A stretch of 64,000 nucleotides of DNA from Thalassotalea fonticola (GCF_032911225.1 NZ_CP136600.1:62001-126000), one strand, 5' to 3'. Shown: positions 1-9,197, counted from the stretch's first letter. Numbers and translations are program-made. The notes: generated from the letters alone by a model not told the origin.

Positions 1-2
1 GC

Positions 3-1217
3 GCTGGAATGCCGGGGGTCCCTTTGAGCGGTGATATGTTTCCTACATTAGATGCTCTTACGGGGGTAACAGATTTCGCCTATGAAGTACTTGGTGACCC
101 GCTGGTTTTTGGTCCTAGCTATACCGGTATGATGTGGTCAGAGAACTTTATTAATAACGGTGAGTTTACCAGTTATGGTATTTATTCTGATTTTGACTTT
201 CAGTTAACCGATCAATGGAATGTATTTTTTGGTGTTCGTTACTCTGAAGATGATAAAGACTTTTCATGGGAAGTGAGCGAAACACAGTTTGCTGAAGTTC
301 GCCCTGGTGTGAGCAATATTTTATTCCCTGCACGGGATGAATTATGGCAATCAAAGTCATGGAGTAAAACTACAGGGCGAGTAGGTACCGGTTACCAAAT
401 CAATGATGATCACATGGTGTTTGCTTCAGTTGCAACTGGTTATAAAGCCGGTGGTTTTGATTCTTTAGCTTCACCACATAGCGAAAGTGACGGTTCAATT
501 ATTATTGATCCAGCAACTGGCGATGTTGTTGATGTGTCGTTTGAACCGGAAGAGTCGGTGAACATTGAGCTAGGCTATAAAGGTACTTTATCTGATAGCT
601 TAAGAACGACGTTCTCTATGTTCCATAATATTCTTGATGATCAACAAACAAGTCGTAGCTCTAAACAACCAGATCAAGCACAAGCATTACCGACAATTGT
701 AAACCAAGATGTAGAAATTGATGGTTTCGAGCTTGGCATGGATTGGCAAGTAACGGAGACCTTTGCTACTGGTTTTGTTACAGAAGTTCGTAGTACTGAT
801 ACAGAGTCTGATGAATTTTACAACGATTCAGGTACTTTGATACCTGCAGGAAGTAGCAGTAGCGATACCAATACTTCGTATACCCTTAAAGCTGATTGGA
901 TCCCTGACTTAGGGTTTGGCACTACCATCATCCATGTGGATTACGTATTTAGAGAAAATGATAGAGGCGCGATTATTGGTGAAGATGACTGGGTTAATGA
1001 CATTCCTAACTACTTTGATGACACTGAACTATTAAATGCGCGTATTTCTTGGATAAGCGATAGCGACAGTATTGAAATAGGACTTTGGGGGAAAAACTTA
1101 ATGGACAACCGCTATAGTGGCGGTCCAGGAGGGCGTACTAAAGATATTTTAGGTACTGGCTATACTAGTGTAAACAGAGGGATGGAAGCGGGTATTGACG
1201 TTAAATACTCTTTCTAA
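3..1217 (+). CDS. TonB-dependent receptor, C-terminal part (cut by window edge)
   Basis: The reading frame is open to the first base of the window, so the plug domain and the N-terminal barrel strands lie upstream. The visible 404 or so residues have the alternating strand/loop pattern of an outer-membrane TonB receptor barrel: repeated aromatic-girdle strands, a VFASVATGYKAGGF strand, FEPEESVNIELGYKG, and a closing strand ending in Phe (KYSF), the usual beta-barrel assembly signal. The family imports siderophores, vitamins or oligosaccharides using TonB energy; the substrate cannot be told from this part. A hairpin terminator follows directly, so the gene probably ends its own transcript rather than joining the AraC regulator downstream. 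Confidence 0.9.
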   Translation, partial: AGMPGVPLSGDMFPTLDALTGVTDFAYEVLGDPLVFGPSYTGMMWSENFINNGEFTSYGIYSDFDFQLTDQWNVFFGVRYSEDDKDFSWEVSETQFAEVRPGVSNILFPARDELWQSKSWSKTTGRVGTGYQINDDHMVFASVATGYKAGGFDSLASPHSESDGSIIIDPATGDVVDVSFEPEESVNIELGYKGTLSDSLRTTFSMFHNILDDQQTSRSSKQPDQAQALPTIVNQDVEIDGFELGMDWQVTETFATGFVTEVRSTDTESDEFYNDSGTLIPAGSSSSDTNTSYTLKADWIPDLGFGTTIIHVDYVFRENDRGAIIGEDDWVNDIPNYFDDTELLNARISWISDSDSIEIGLWGKNLMDNRYSGGPGGRTKDILGTGYTSVNRGMEAGIDVKYSF

Positions 1218-1243
1218 TACTTAACTTTATCTAGAATATTATT

Positions 1244-1273
1244 AAGCCACTTTCGAGTGGCTTTTTATTTTTA
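1244..1273 (+). terminator. Rho-independent terminator after the TonB receptor
   Basis: Perfect 8-bp stem AAGCCACT / AGTGGCTT with a stable TTCG loop, followed by a T-rich tail. It begins 27 bases after the receptor stop codon. Confidence 0.85.
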
Positions 1274-1627
1274 TCGCTTTTCCCGTTCTGAACTAAGTTC
1301 AAATATGAAAAAAGCCCTGATACTTTCCAATATTAGGGCTTTCTCAAGGGTTACCATCCGTGGTTTTCACTTTTTTAAAAGTCTTCAGAACTTTAAATTC
1401 TGTTCCACTTGAAGAATCTTCAAGTGGTACGACCTTTATAATCTTTCAAATTAACGCTGCGTTGTCAACCTATTAAATGAATATTTCAAATGGTTGTTTG
1501 AAAATAAGAAAAAAGTTATCTGAATTAACTTTTTATTAACAATGAGTGTTTGACAGTGTTAGAAATACTAGCGTGTCAGTGATGTGAATGATAACCTGAG
1601 CGACAATATAAGTAATTTTAAAACTTC
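1274..1627. other. Intergenic region with two further hairpins
   Basis: No coding region is visible here. Two inverted repeats are present: AAAGCCCT / AGGGCTTT with a long loop (1311-1342), and CCACTTGAA / TTCAAGTGG (1405-1427). Neither has a clear T-run on the plus strand. The last 120 bases before the AraC gene are very AT-rich and presumably hold its promoter; I could not assign -35/-10 boxes with confidence. Confidence 0.5.
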
Positions 1628-2680
1628 ATGATAAATTTCTCATTCCTTGGTTTTACCCAATTCTTCGCTTTATTTGCATTTGCTCAAATTGTAATGGCGT
1701 TTATGCTTTTATCACCTAAGGCAAAAAACAATGAACAAGTGAAATTGTATTGTGCACTTATGCTAGCTACAGGATTTTATTTGTTGCCGAGTATTTTTGC
1801 TGCTATCCCAGATTTAAGTGTTGCTTGGTGGTTGATCTTTTTTGCCAATAATTTGCTGCCCGGTATATTCTTTTTGGTTGGATTGAGTGTCTTTAGTGAT
1901 CATTACAGCATAAAACAAAAGCATTACTGCTTAGCCTTCACACCGGCGTTAATATTATTTTTAGCCAAAATTTTGTCAATTGTTACCATTAGCGAATCTG
2001 AAATTATTATCACCATATTAAATAATATTGCTTTGCTGATTGATATAACGTTAGTTTGCTACGCCTTAATGTTTGCGATTAAGTTTTGGCGAAATGATTT
2101 AGTCAAAGAGCGACGTATAATTAGAGGGGCAGTGATAAGCCTAACTGCAACATACATTATTTTAGTCATCGTTTTTGAACAAGTATTAAAAATTAATTGG
2201 CCTTGGTTAAATACATTTGAAATGTTGATGTTAGCGGTTTTAATTAGCGGGTTAAATTTCTATTTATTTACTCCTAAATTAACCAGCTTATTTGAGCCAC
2301 CAAAGTCAATTGCAACGGTAGAACCTCCGACTGAATTTAAAGATGAATTGGTTAAACTTAAAAATGTGATGGTCAATGAATGTTTATATCGACAAGAAGG
2401 CTTAACCATTTCGAAATTGGCAAGCCATGTTGCAATTCAAGAATATAAATTAAGAACCATTATCAACGGCGCGCTAGGCTATCGAAATTTTAATGATTTT
2501 TTAAACCATTATCGTATTACTGAAGTTAGTGAAAAATTGAGCTGCGAGCAATTTAAATCAACGCCAATATTAACGTTAGCGCTCGAAAGTGGCTTTCGCT
2601 CACTAAGCTCGTTTAATAAAGCCTTTAAAATGACCCATAATGCTACACCCAGCGAATTTCGTAAGAAAAAGGTAGTATAG
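1628..2680 (+). CDS. AraC-family regulator with N-terminal multi-pass membrane domain
   Basis: Protein of 350 aa. The first 220 or so residues are strongly hydrophobic and form about seven membrane helices. The last 110 residues are an AraC/XylS double helix-turn-helix domain; the second HTH reads TLALESGFRSLSSFNKAFKM followed by NATPSEFRKK, the family signature. Regulators of this build sense through the membrane part and bind DNA with the C-terminus while anchored in the inner membrane; the signal is unknown. It lies upstream of, and in the same direction as, the cytochrome module (132-base gap), which makes that module its likeliest target. The ATG at 1628 has no strong ribosome binding site, but the protein begins directly with a membrane helix, as in relatives. 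Confidence 0.85.
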   Translation: MINFSFLGFTQFFALFAFAQIVMAFMLLSPKAKNNEQVKLYCALMLATGFYLLPSIFAAIPDLSVAWWLIFFANNLLPGIFFLVGLSVFSDHYSIKQKHYCLAFTPALILFLAKILSIVTISESEIIITILNNIALLIDITLVCYALMFAIKFWRNDLVKERRIIRGAVISLTATYIILVIVFEQVLKINWPWLNTFEMLMLAVLISGLNFYLFTPKLTSLFEPPKSIATVEPPTEFKDELVKLKNVMVNECLYRQEGLTISKLASHVAIQEYKLRTIINGALGYRNFNDFLNHYRITEVSEKLSCEQFKSTPILTLALESGFRSLSSFNKAFKMTHNATPSEFRKKKVV

Positions 2681-2812
2681 ATAAAGAATTAATTAGATTT
2701 TTTAATAATCCGTCAGCTTTTTTTAGGAATAAATAAGCGTATATCGAAAATTTTAGCTAAGGTAAGTTATCTGAGATTAATATCTCACCTAAATTATTCA
2801 AAGGCAGCATCG

Positions 2813-3460
2813 ATGACATTTTTATCAAATTCTATTAGTAAGTTAGCATTCATATTAATTTCAATTATTTTCTCTTCTTACTCTGTTGTCGCCGCTGATA
2901 TTGTAAAAGGTGAGCAGTTATATAATTCTTGTATTAGTTGTCATGGTGACAAGGCACAAGGTAATGATGAGTTAAATGCGCCAACGTTGGCTGGCCAGTA
3001 TCAATGGTATTTAGCCAGACAATTACAAAACTTTAAAGATGGCAAGCGAGGCGCTAAAGCAACTGATCAATATGGTCAACAAATGGTTGCTATGGCCAAT
3101 TTATTAGTCGATGAAGCAGCAATTGAAAACGTAAGTGCTTACTTAGCTTCTTTAGAAAAAACTAAAACAAGTACGACCATAACTGCTGATTTACGTAATG
3201 GTGATAATAAATATAACGCCGTATGTGGTGCGTGTCATGGCGTAAATGCGCAAGGTAATGAAAATTTGCAAGCACCAAATTTAAGCCTTTTATCACCGCT
3301 ATATTTAACCGCTCAAATTAAAAACTATCAAAGCTCTAATCGTGGCTATCATGCTGATGACAAATATGGTCGTCAAATGAAGATGATGGCAGGTATGGTG
3401 AAAAATGACACTGACCTTAATGATATTGTCGCATTCATCAATGCTCAGCCAATTAAGTAA
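2813..3460 (+). CDS. Periplasmic di-heme c-type cytochrome (c4/c553-like)
   Basis: Protein of 215 aa with a signal peptide ending near residue 28 (YSVVAA-DI), then two similar cytochrome c domains. Heme-binding motifs are CISCH (Cys40, Cys43, His44) and CGACH (Cys138, Cys141, His142). Each domain later carries a Met-rich segment (YGQQMVAMANL; YGRQMKMMAGM) that can supply the distal Met ligand. The internal duplication and length fit cytochrome c4, an electron carrier of the periplasm. The stop codon is four bases before the first possible start of the di-heme peroxidase-like gene, so the two are almost certainly co-transcribed and may be partners, the cytochrome feeding or draining electrons. 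Confidence 0.88.
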   Translation: MTFLSNSISKLAFILISIIFSSYSVVAADIVKGEQLYNSCISCHGDKAQGNDELNAPTLAGQYQWYLARQLQNFKDGKRGAKATDQYGQQMVAMANLLVDEAAIENVSAYLASLEKTKTSTTITADLRNGDNKYNAVCGACHGVNAQGNENLQAPNLSLLSPLYLTAQIKNYQSSNRGYHADDKYGRQMKMMAGMVKNDTDLNDIVAFINAQPIK

Positions 3461-3476
3461 GGTAATGAGTTTTAAA

Positions 3477-4727
3477 ATGAACAAACTCATCGTACTTTGT
3501 TTCTCTATCATATTTACATTTTCTTATAGTGTAACTGCAGGAGAAAATTTAAAACCTCATTCAGGCTCTGAATTTTCATTAACGGCAAAGTGTCCGCCTA
3601 GCTTCGAGTTAATCGAAAATGGCACATGTAAACTAAGAAACATGTACCAATTTTATAATTCAGTGCAGGGCCGGGGCCTAGGGGGGACGCAAACGTCTTT
3701 GCCAAAACATCGTGATGGCTTTACTCCTGCACAAATTGATTTAGGTAGATATCTTTTCTTCGACCCTGCATTGTCTAAAGACAACAGCATATCTTGTGCC
3801 AGCTGTCATCAGCCTGAAAAGGGCTTTAGCGATGATTTAGACCGAAGTATTGGCATAACCGGTGAAAAGGTTGGACGTAGTGCACCAACATTATGGAATG
3901 TTGCATTTCTAGATAAATTTTTCTGGGATGGCCGTGCTGATACACTTGAAGAACAAGCGGTAGGGCCATTGTTTGACTCGAAAGAAATGGGCAATACTCC
4001 GGAGAATCTGTTAAATACTCTTAACGCTATTCCAACATATATCGAAATGTTTAAAGTCGCTTATCCTCAAAATGGCATAATAACAGTTGCTAATATAAGT
4101 GAATCTTTAGCAGCCTTTCAAAGCAGCCTAATATCATTAAACTCACGTTATGATCAATATGCTCATGGCTACCATGAGGCATTAAATAAAAATGAAATCA
4201 AAGGCTTGAATATTTTTCGCTCTTTCGTAGCGCGATGTGCAGAATGTCATCAACCGCCTTTATTTACCAATAACCAAATTGCCGTAATTGGCACACCTGA
4301 CCCTATAGGCATGCCTTTTGATATTGGCGCAGAAAAAACATTCAACAATAAAAAGAATCGTGGCGGTTTTAAAGTGCCAACTTTAAGGAATATAGCTAAA
4401 ACGGCCCCTTATATGCATTCTGGTGGTTTGAAAGACTTGCGTGAAGCTACAGAGTTTTATAATAAAGGCCGCGGCCATGCTGTTCCAGAAGATGAAGACC
4501 TGCTAATTCACTGGCATATTTGGGAGCCCGAGCTGCAAGATGAAGAAATAGATTTAATAGTCGAATTTTTACAAACGTTAACCGATGAAAGTTTAACACC
4601 GCAATTACCAAATAGTTTACCTTCGGGCTTGCCGGTAATTGATGCTGCTTATGCAAAAAATCAAATACAAAAACAACAAAAACAACAACAAAATATAAAT
4701 ACAGAGAGTGGAGACGAAGATGAGTAA
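3477..4727 (+). CDS. Di-heme cytochrome c peroxidase / MauG family protein
   Basis: About 416 aa with a signal peptide (MNKLIVLCFSIIFTFSYSVTA). Two heme c motifs are visible, CASCH (Cys107, Cys110, His111) and CAECH (Cys254, Cys257, His258), together with the family hallmarks FFDPALSKDNSISC, APTLWN, FFWDGRADTLEEQA and FKVPTLRNI. Members are either bacterial cytochrome c peroxidases that reduce H2O2 or MauG-like enzymes that oxidise amino-acid side chains of a partner protein; sequence alone does not separate them here. The N-terminus has an extra Cys-containing stretch (CPPSFELIENGTC) and the C-terminus a Gln/Lys-rich tail. ATG 3477 gives the signal peptide; ATG 3465 is possible. The stop overlaps the start of the next gene (ATGAGTAA). 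Confidence 0.85.
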   Translation: MNKLIVLCFSIIFTFSYSVTAGENLKPHSGSEFSLTAKCPPSFELIENGTCKLRNMYQFYNSVQGRGLGGTQTSLPKHRDGFTPAQIDLGRYLFFDPALSKDNSISCASCHQPEKGFSDDLDRSIGITGEKVGRSAPTLWNVAFLDKFFWDGRADTLEEQAVGPLFDSKEMGNTPENLLNTLNAIPTYIEMFKVAYPQNGIITVANISESLAAFQSSLISLNSRYDQYAHGYHEALNKNEIKGLNIFRSFVARCAECHQPPLFTNNQIAVIGTPDPIGMPFDIGAEKTFNNKKNRGGFKVPTLRNIAKTAPYMHSGGLKDLREATEFYNKGRGHAVPEDEDLLIHWHIWEPELQDEEIDLIVEFLQTLTDESLTPQLPNSLPSGLPVIDAAYAKNQIQKQQKQQQNINTESGDEDE

Positions 4728-6228
4728 AGGCAAAATTTTAGCAGTCGTGTTAATCGCAGGGGCATTTGCTGTTGGTAATTATTGGGGCGGTTTAAATAGT
4801 GCTGCGGTAATTACTTCAAGCAGTGGTGGCGCAAGTTTTAGTGGCGGTTATGATGCTGCTAAAGATGCTGACTTAAGTACTGAGCCGGTAGTTATTGAAG
4901 AAATGGCAGGTGAAGTTCGTGTTGTTAATGATGGTGAGTCTATCATGGCGGCAGTTAAAGCCGCCAGCCCTGGTGATACGATTCAAGTAATGCCTGGTAC
5001 CTACCATGAAACTGTATATGTTGATAAAGAAAACATCTCTATCGTAGGCGTTATTAAAGAAGGTGCACGTGCCACAATGGATGGTAAAGGTGTATTAAAT
5101 GATGCGGTACTTTACTCGGGCAATAATTTTTTGATCGAAAATATGAAAATTACCGGTTACAAAGGTAATGGTATTATGGGCCAGGCGGGTAATAATTTTA
5201 TTATTCGTAATAACCTAATTATTGATACTGGCGTATACGGTATTTTTCCGCAGTTAGGTAAAAATGGTATTGTTGATCACAACATTATTTCCGGTATTGA
5301 AGATGCGGCAATTTATGTGGGCATGAGTGATAACATACTCGTGGCATATAATGATGTATTTGAGAGTGTAGCCGGTATTGAAATTGAAAACTCACGCCAT
5401 GCCATTGTTGAAAATAATTATGTACACAATAACACTGGCGGAATTTTAGCGTTTGTAACCCCTGGTTTACCGATAAAAACAACGTATGACGTTATTATTC
5501 GTAATAACTTTGTCGTAGGAAACAATCATGCAAACTTTGCTATACCAGGTTCTACCGTTGGTATGATCCCAGCAGGGTCAGGTATTGTAATATGGGCCGG
5601 AGATGATGTAATCGTTGAAGGTAATATTATCTCCGATAATAAAACCGGCGGTATATTAATTGCTGGTCATAATGACTTTGGTAGTGGCTCAAATGATCCT
5701 GACTCAGAGCCAAACTCTGATCGCACTATGATCTTAGATAATTTTATGTTGAACAATGGTTATGACACTATTGATGACGTTAAAGCATTATTGCTTACCG
5801 AACTGAAAACTGGCAATGCCGATATTTTAAATGTTGGTTCAGGGGTAGGTAGCTGTATTATCAATCGCCATCGTTATGTAACCGCTGGTGTTAATGACTG
5901 GAAAGAGTGTGACTTTACTAACACTAACGACATTAAAACCTATTTATTAGATAAACCAGTCCCACCTCGAGTAATTGATAAATCTGAGACTGGAAAAATT
6001 GCTTATCTAGGTGTTTGTACTGGTTGCCATACATACACTGATCGCATGATCGGTCCACCAGTAAATATTATTCAAGCATTGTATATGGACAATCCTGAAG
6101 GCATTGCAGAGTACATCGCAAACCCAACTAAAAAGCGCGACGATTACCCTGAAATGCCACCACAAAATTATTTAGATGCCGAAACACGTTTAGCCGTTGC
6201 TAAGTATATGCTGTCTAGGAAGAACTAG
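4720..6228 (+). CDS. Right-handed beta-helix protein with C-terminal cytochrome c domain
   Basis: About 502 aa. It has an N-terminal hydrophobic anchor or signal (residues 5-25), then from about residue 65 to 320 a run of parallel beta-helix (PbH1/NosD-like) repeats with the rhythm NNFLIENMKI, NNFIIRNNLI, KNGIVDHNII, DNILVAYNDV, HAIVENNYVH. The C-terminal 75 or so residues hold one heme c motif, CTGCH (433-437), and a probable Met ligand (YPEMPP). Beta-helix domains usually bind or cleave polysaccharide, or act as scaffolds as in NosD; fusion to a cytochrome suggests an exported redox or carbohydrate-linked protein. Start at ATG 4720 is chosen because of the TGGAG ribosome site 7 bases upstream; GTG 4708 is less likely. 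It overlaps the preceding gene by 8 bases, implying translational coupling. Confidence 0.82.
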   Translation: MSKGKILAVVLIAGAFAVGNYWGGLNSAAVITSSSGGASFSGGYDAAKDADLSTEPVVIEEMAGEVRVVNDGESIMAAVKAASPGDTIQVMPGTYHETVYVDKENISIVGVIKEGARATMDGKGVLNDAVLYSGNNFLIENMKITGYKGNGIMGQAGNNFIIRNNLIIDTGVYGIFPQLGKNGIVDHNIISGIEDAAIYVGMSDNILVAYNDVFESVAGIEIENSRHAIVENNYVHNNTGGILAFVTPGLPIKTTYDVIIRNNFVVGNNHANFAIPGSTVGMIPAGSGIVIWAGDDVIVEGNIISDNKTGGILIAGHNDFGSGSNDPDSEPNSDRTMILDNFMLNNGYDTIDDVKALLLTELKTGNADILNVGSGVGSCIINRHRYVTAGVNDWKECDFTNTNDIKTYLLDKPVPPRVIDKSETGKIAYLGVCTGCHTYTDRMIGPPVNIIQALYMDNPEGIAEYIANPTKKRDDYPEMPPQNYLDAETRLAVAKYMLSRKN

Positions 6229-6248
6229 ATAACAACAATATTTAAATT

Positions 6249-6284
6249 AAGATCGGTTGTTTACTTAAACAACCGGTCTTATTT
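6249..6284. terminator. Bidirectional terminator between convergent genes
   Basis: Near-perfect stem, AAGATCGGTTGTTTA against TTAAACAACCGGTCTT with one mismatch and a tiny loop, placed between the cytochrome operon and the convergent GNAT gene and flanked by AT-rich tails on both sides. Confidence 0.8.
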
Positions 6285-6303
6285 AGAAACTAGAAAGTGA
6301 ATT

Positions 6304-6861
6304 TTAGCGTATTTCGCCATATACATAAGTATCGTGCCATACGTCATTAATTCGATATTCTTGACGCATTAACCCTTCACGCTGCATGCCAATTGCTTCC
6401 ATGACTTTCCAGCTGCCAGTATTGCCAACATTACAAAACGCAGACACTCGGCGCATGCCTATTTCATTAAACAGAAACTCTTTTATCGCCATTGCACCTT
6501 CGCTGGCATACCCTTTATTTTGATTGTTAGGCGAGATCAAAAAGCCAATTTCAGCGTTTAAGCTATGATTACTGATTAATCTTAAAGAGAAACAGCCAAT
6601 ATATTCTTGAGTCGTTCTATCAACGCCAATAAGCATGGACCATTCCATGTCTTTAGCTTGCCAAGGCAGCAACAGCGATTGGAAAAACTGCTCAGCTTCA
6701 TCATCACTAAGCACCTCCTTTACATGAAGCATAAGATCAGAATCTTGCTCAAGATCTATAATAAACTGCCTATCCTCAGCTCTAGCCGGTCTAAGTTCTA
6801 GTCTTTCGGTTTTGATCGTTTTGATTGAATAGTGTGACTTTAATGTAGGACTATTGTTCAT
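6304..6861 (-). CDS. GNAT-family N-acetyltransferase (RimJ/RimL type)
   Basis: Protein of 185 aa. It starts with the RimJ/L-like TERLELRPARAEDRQFI and contains the acetyl-CoA binding strand/helix around IGFLISPNNQNKGYASEGAMAIKEFLF (Q/RxxGxG/A loop), then the ending strand MRRVSAFCNVGNTGSWKVMEAIGMQREG, typical of acetyltransferases acting on ribosomal-protein N-termini or on small amines. Substrate unknown. A single gene, divergent from the SDR gene. Confidence 0.85.
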   Translation of the reverse strand: MNNSPTLKSHYSIKTIKTERLELRPARAEDRQFIIDLEQDSDLMLHVKEVLSDDEAEQFFQSLLLPWQAKDMEWSMLIGVDRTTQEYIGCFSLRLISNHSLNAEIGFLISPNNQNKGYASEGAMAIKEFLFNEIGMRRVSAFCNVGNTGSWKVMEAIGMQREGLMRQEYRINDVWHDTYVYGEIR

Positions 6862-6983
6862 GTTTAATGCTTTAATTTATGGATATGTTAATAACTTATT
6901 ACAAATTAGCTATGATTTTAAGCTAAAGTTTAGACATACTGAGCCCATATGCTTATTTACTAGATAAATTTTAAGGATTGAAC

Positions 6984-7649
6984 ATGTCTAAAACAGTAGT
7001 AATTACCGGAGCAAACCGAGGCATAGGTTTTGCTTTTGCAAACCTTTATAAATCTCGTGGCGAACATGTTATTGCTTTATGCAGACAAAGTTCTTCGCAA
7101 CTTGATGAACTAAACGTCAGAGTTGTGGAAGGAGTAGATGTATCGACTGAGCAAGGCCTAGATATTATGGTTCAGGCTTTAGCAAATTTACGTATTGATA
7201 TTCTTGTTAATAATGCCGGAATATTGCGTGATGAAACTTTGTCTGATTTTAACACTCAAACTATAACAGAACAGTTTTTAGTTAACGCTATAGCTCCTAT
7301 TCAAGTGTGCCAAAAGTTGCAGAATAATTTACACGCGGGTAGCAAAATTGGTTTGGTTACTTCTAGAATGGGCTCGATAACTGATAATACATCGGGTGGT
7401 CGTTACGGTTATAGAATGAGTAAAGCAGCATTAAATATTGCCGCAGTTTCATTGGCTAAAGACTTGACCGAAAAAGATGTCGCAGTCGGCATTTACCACC
7501 CCGGTTATGTACAAACCGATATGGTAAATCACGGTGGTGATATTTCAGCAAACGAGGCAGCTAATCGGTTGATAGGACTTATGGATAAATTATCTATGGA
7601 TAATTCTGGTGTGTTTTATCATTCAAACGGTGAAGTACTACCATGGTAA
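6984..7649 (+). CDS. SDR-family oxidoreductase
   Basis: About 221 aa, a classical short-chain dehydrogenase with the dinucleotide-binding TGANRGIG near the N-terminus, LVNNAG, and the catalytic YxxxK in RYGYRMSKAALN; the serine of the triad lies in VTSRMGS. Closest in build to C-factor/CsgA-like SDRs; substrate unknown. ATG 6984 is used because TAAGGA sits six bases upstream; the in-frame TTG at 6978 overlaps that site's spacing. The last codons overlap the start of the next gene. Confidence 0.87.
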   Translation: MSKTVVITGANRGIGFAFANLYKSRGEHVIALCRQSSSQLDELNVRVVEGVDVSTEQGLDIMVQALANLRIDILVNNAGILRDETLSDFNTQTITEQFLVNAIAPIQVCQKLQNNLHAGSKIGLVTSRMGSITDNTSGGRYGYRMSKAALNIAAVSLAKDLTEKDVAVGIYHPGYVQTDMVNHGGDISANEAANRLIGLMDKLSMDNSGVFYHSNGEVLPW

Positions 7650-9187
7650 TTACAATAGTCAAAAGTATTAAAGTGAAAAAGAAAAGTTTTCAAAGTTATT
7701 TTTTATGCGTGTTTGCGTTAGCAGGTATGGCATTTTCGTCCAACTCTTTTGCAAGAGATTTTTATGAATTTTCACATTTCCAATTAAATGCGCCATTCAA
7801 TATCAGCCAGGAACCAATAAGAGCAAATATATTGCCAAATATGGGTAAAGAAATAATTGTAATTGGTGAAAAAAATAATATTCCTCAACTGGCTTTATTC
7901 GCGTTTGAAGAGACTGAAAAACAGTATAAGCAAATATTACATATTGATTTATCAAATGCATATTTTGGTTTTGATGTCAGTGATGAAAATACATCAGGTG
8001 AACAGTCTCTTTATTTTTTGGCAAGCGATAAAGTTGTTCGATTTGAGCCCAGCCTTAAGCAACCTTTTGTAGATTTAGTCAATGTAAGTTCTATTTATGT
8101 CAATCAAGATGCTGACTATTTAAAACAGGCTAATTTTGTTACTGATTTAAACAATGATGGTTTAAGTGATGTTATTCTTTCTGATTTTCGCAGCTTAAAT
8201 ATCTATTTAAACCAAGGAAATTCCAGCTTTGTTAAGCAAAGCTTACCAATTAATCCAACCGTTGAAATATTTGATGGCAGTGTCAGTTATACAGAAAAAC
8301 CTTACTACTTAATTGATACAAACTTTGATCAACAAAAAGACATTGTCATCAGTGGTAACGGAGAATTACTAACGTTTGCTCAAAATAACTCTGGGCAGTT
8401 TTTAACTATCGCTAAATCAATACCTGTAAACAAGCAAATTACTTCAACTAATTGGTGGGATTCTCGCGGTGCAGACGGTAAAAATTTAGATCAAAGCGAC
8501 TTTTCACATCGCAGTGTTGATACGTTGAAAGACATCAATAACGATGACATCCCAGATCTTATTGTTCGCTTTACAAAAAGCTCTGGCGTATTAGATAAGA
8601 GCAATGATTATGAAGTGTATTTAGGTTCAAAAAAACTAGGTAAATTAACTTATAACAGTAATGCTGATACGGCGATTAAATCAGAAGGCACGTTAGCGCA
8701 ATTAGATTTTGTCGATTTAAATAGTGATGATCGTCACGAGGTAATGGCATCATCTTTTGATATTTCTGTATCGCAAATCATCGGAGCCTTGCTTACCGGC
8801 AGTGTAGATCAGGATGTGCTTATATTTGCACTAGATTCAAAACAGCGCTATCAACAACGCATTAGTGAGCAAGTGCAAATGAAATTTAGTTTATCGTCTG
8901 GAAGGAGTGGTGCTCCGGTAATTAAATTAGCTGACTTAGATGGTGATGGCGCGAAAGAGCTTATTTTATCTGAAGATGAAAACCAGCTAAAAATATTTCC
9001 AGGATTGAAAAAAGGCAACATCTTGCATAAACACTCACAAATACTCGATATTCGCTTACCTAGCAATGGTGCGTTATTAACCAGTGAAGATCTAAATTTA
9101 GATGGTAAAGATGAGTTGATTGTGCGCTACGCTAGTGAAGATGGGGTGGACAAACAAAGCCGTCTTTTAATTTTGCAAGTAAACTAA
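7643..9187 (+). CDS. Exported VCBS/FG-GAP repeat protein of unknown function
   Basis: Protein of 514 aa with a signal peptide (FLCVFALAGMAFSSNSFA, cleavage near residue 38). The mature part has several Asp-rich calcium-loop motifs of FG-GAP/VCBS repeats: DLNNDGLSDVI, DINNDDIPDLIV, DLNSDDRHEVM, DLDGDGAKELI, DLNLDGKDELIV, each followed by a strand. This predicts a beta-propeller in the periplasm or on the cell surface. The ATG lies inside the end of the SDR gene (ATGGTAA), so the two are translationally coupled. No enzymatic motif is visible. A GTG at 7673 is an alternative start that would keep the signal peptide. Confidence 0.75.
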   Translation: MVITIVKSIKVKKKSFQSYFLCVFALAGMAFSSNSFARDFYEFSHFQLNAPFNISQEPIRANILPNMGKEIIVIGEKNNIPQLALFAFEETEKQYKQILHIDLSNAYFGFDVSDENTSGEQSLYFLASDKVVRFEPSLKQPFVDLVNVSSIYVNQDADYLKQANFVTDLNNDGLSDVILSDFRSLNIYLNQGNSSFVKQSLPINPTVEIFDGSVSYTEKPYYLIDTNFDQQKDIVISGNGELLTFAQNNSGQFLTIAKSIPVNKQITSTNWWDSRGADGKNLDQSDFSHRSVDTLKDINNDDIPDLIVRFTKSSGVLDKSNDYEVYLGSKKLGKLTYNSNADTAIKSEGTLAQLDFVDLNSDDRHEVMASSFDISVSQIIGALLTGSVDQDVLIFALDSKQRYQQRISEQVQMKFSLSSGRSGAPVIKLADLDGDGAKELILSEDENQLKIFPGLKKGNILHKHSQILDIRLPSNGALLTSEDLNLDGKDELIVRYASEDGVDKQSRLLILQVN

Positions 9188-9197
9188 AAGGTATCCA

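Noticed and set aside
4720..6228. NosD of a nitrous oxide reductase cluster
   Set aside because: The beta-helix resembles NosD-like repeats, but nosZ, nosR, nosF and nosY are absent and the protein carries a cytochrome domain that NosD lacks.
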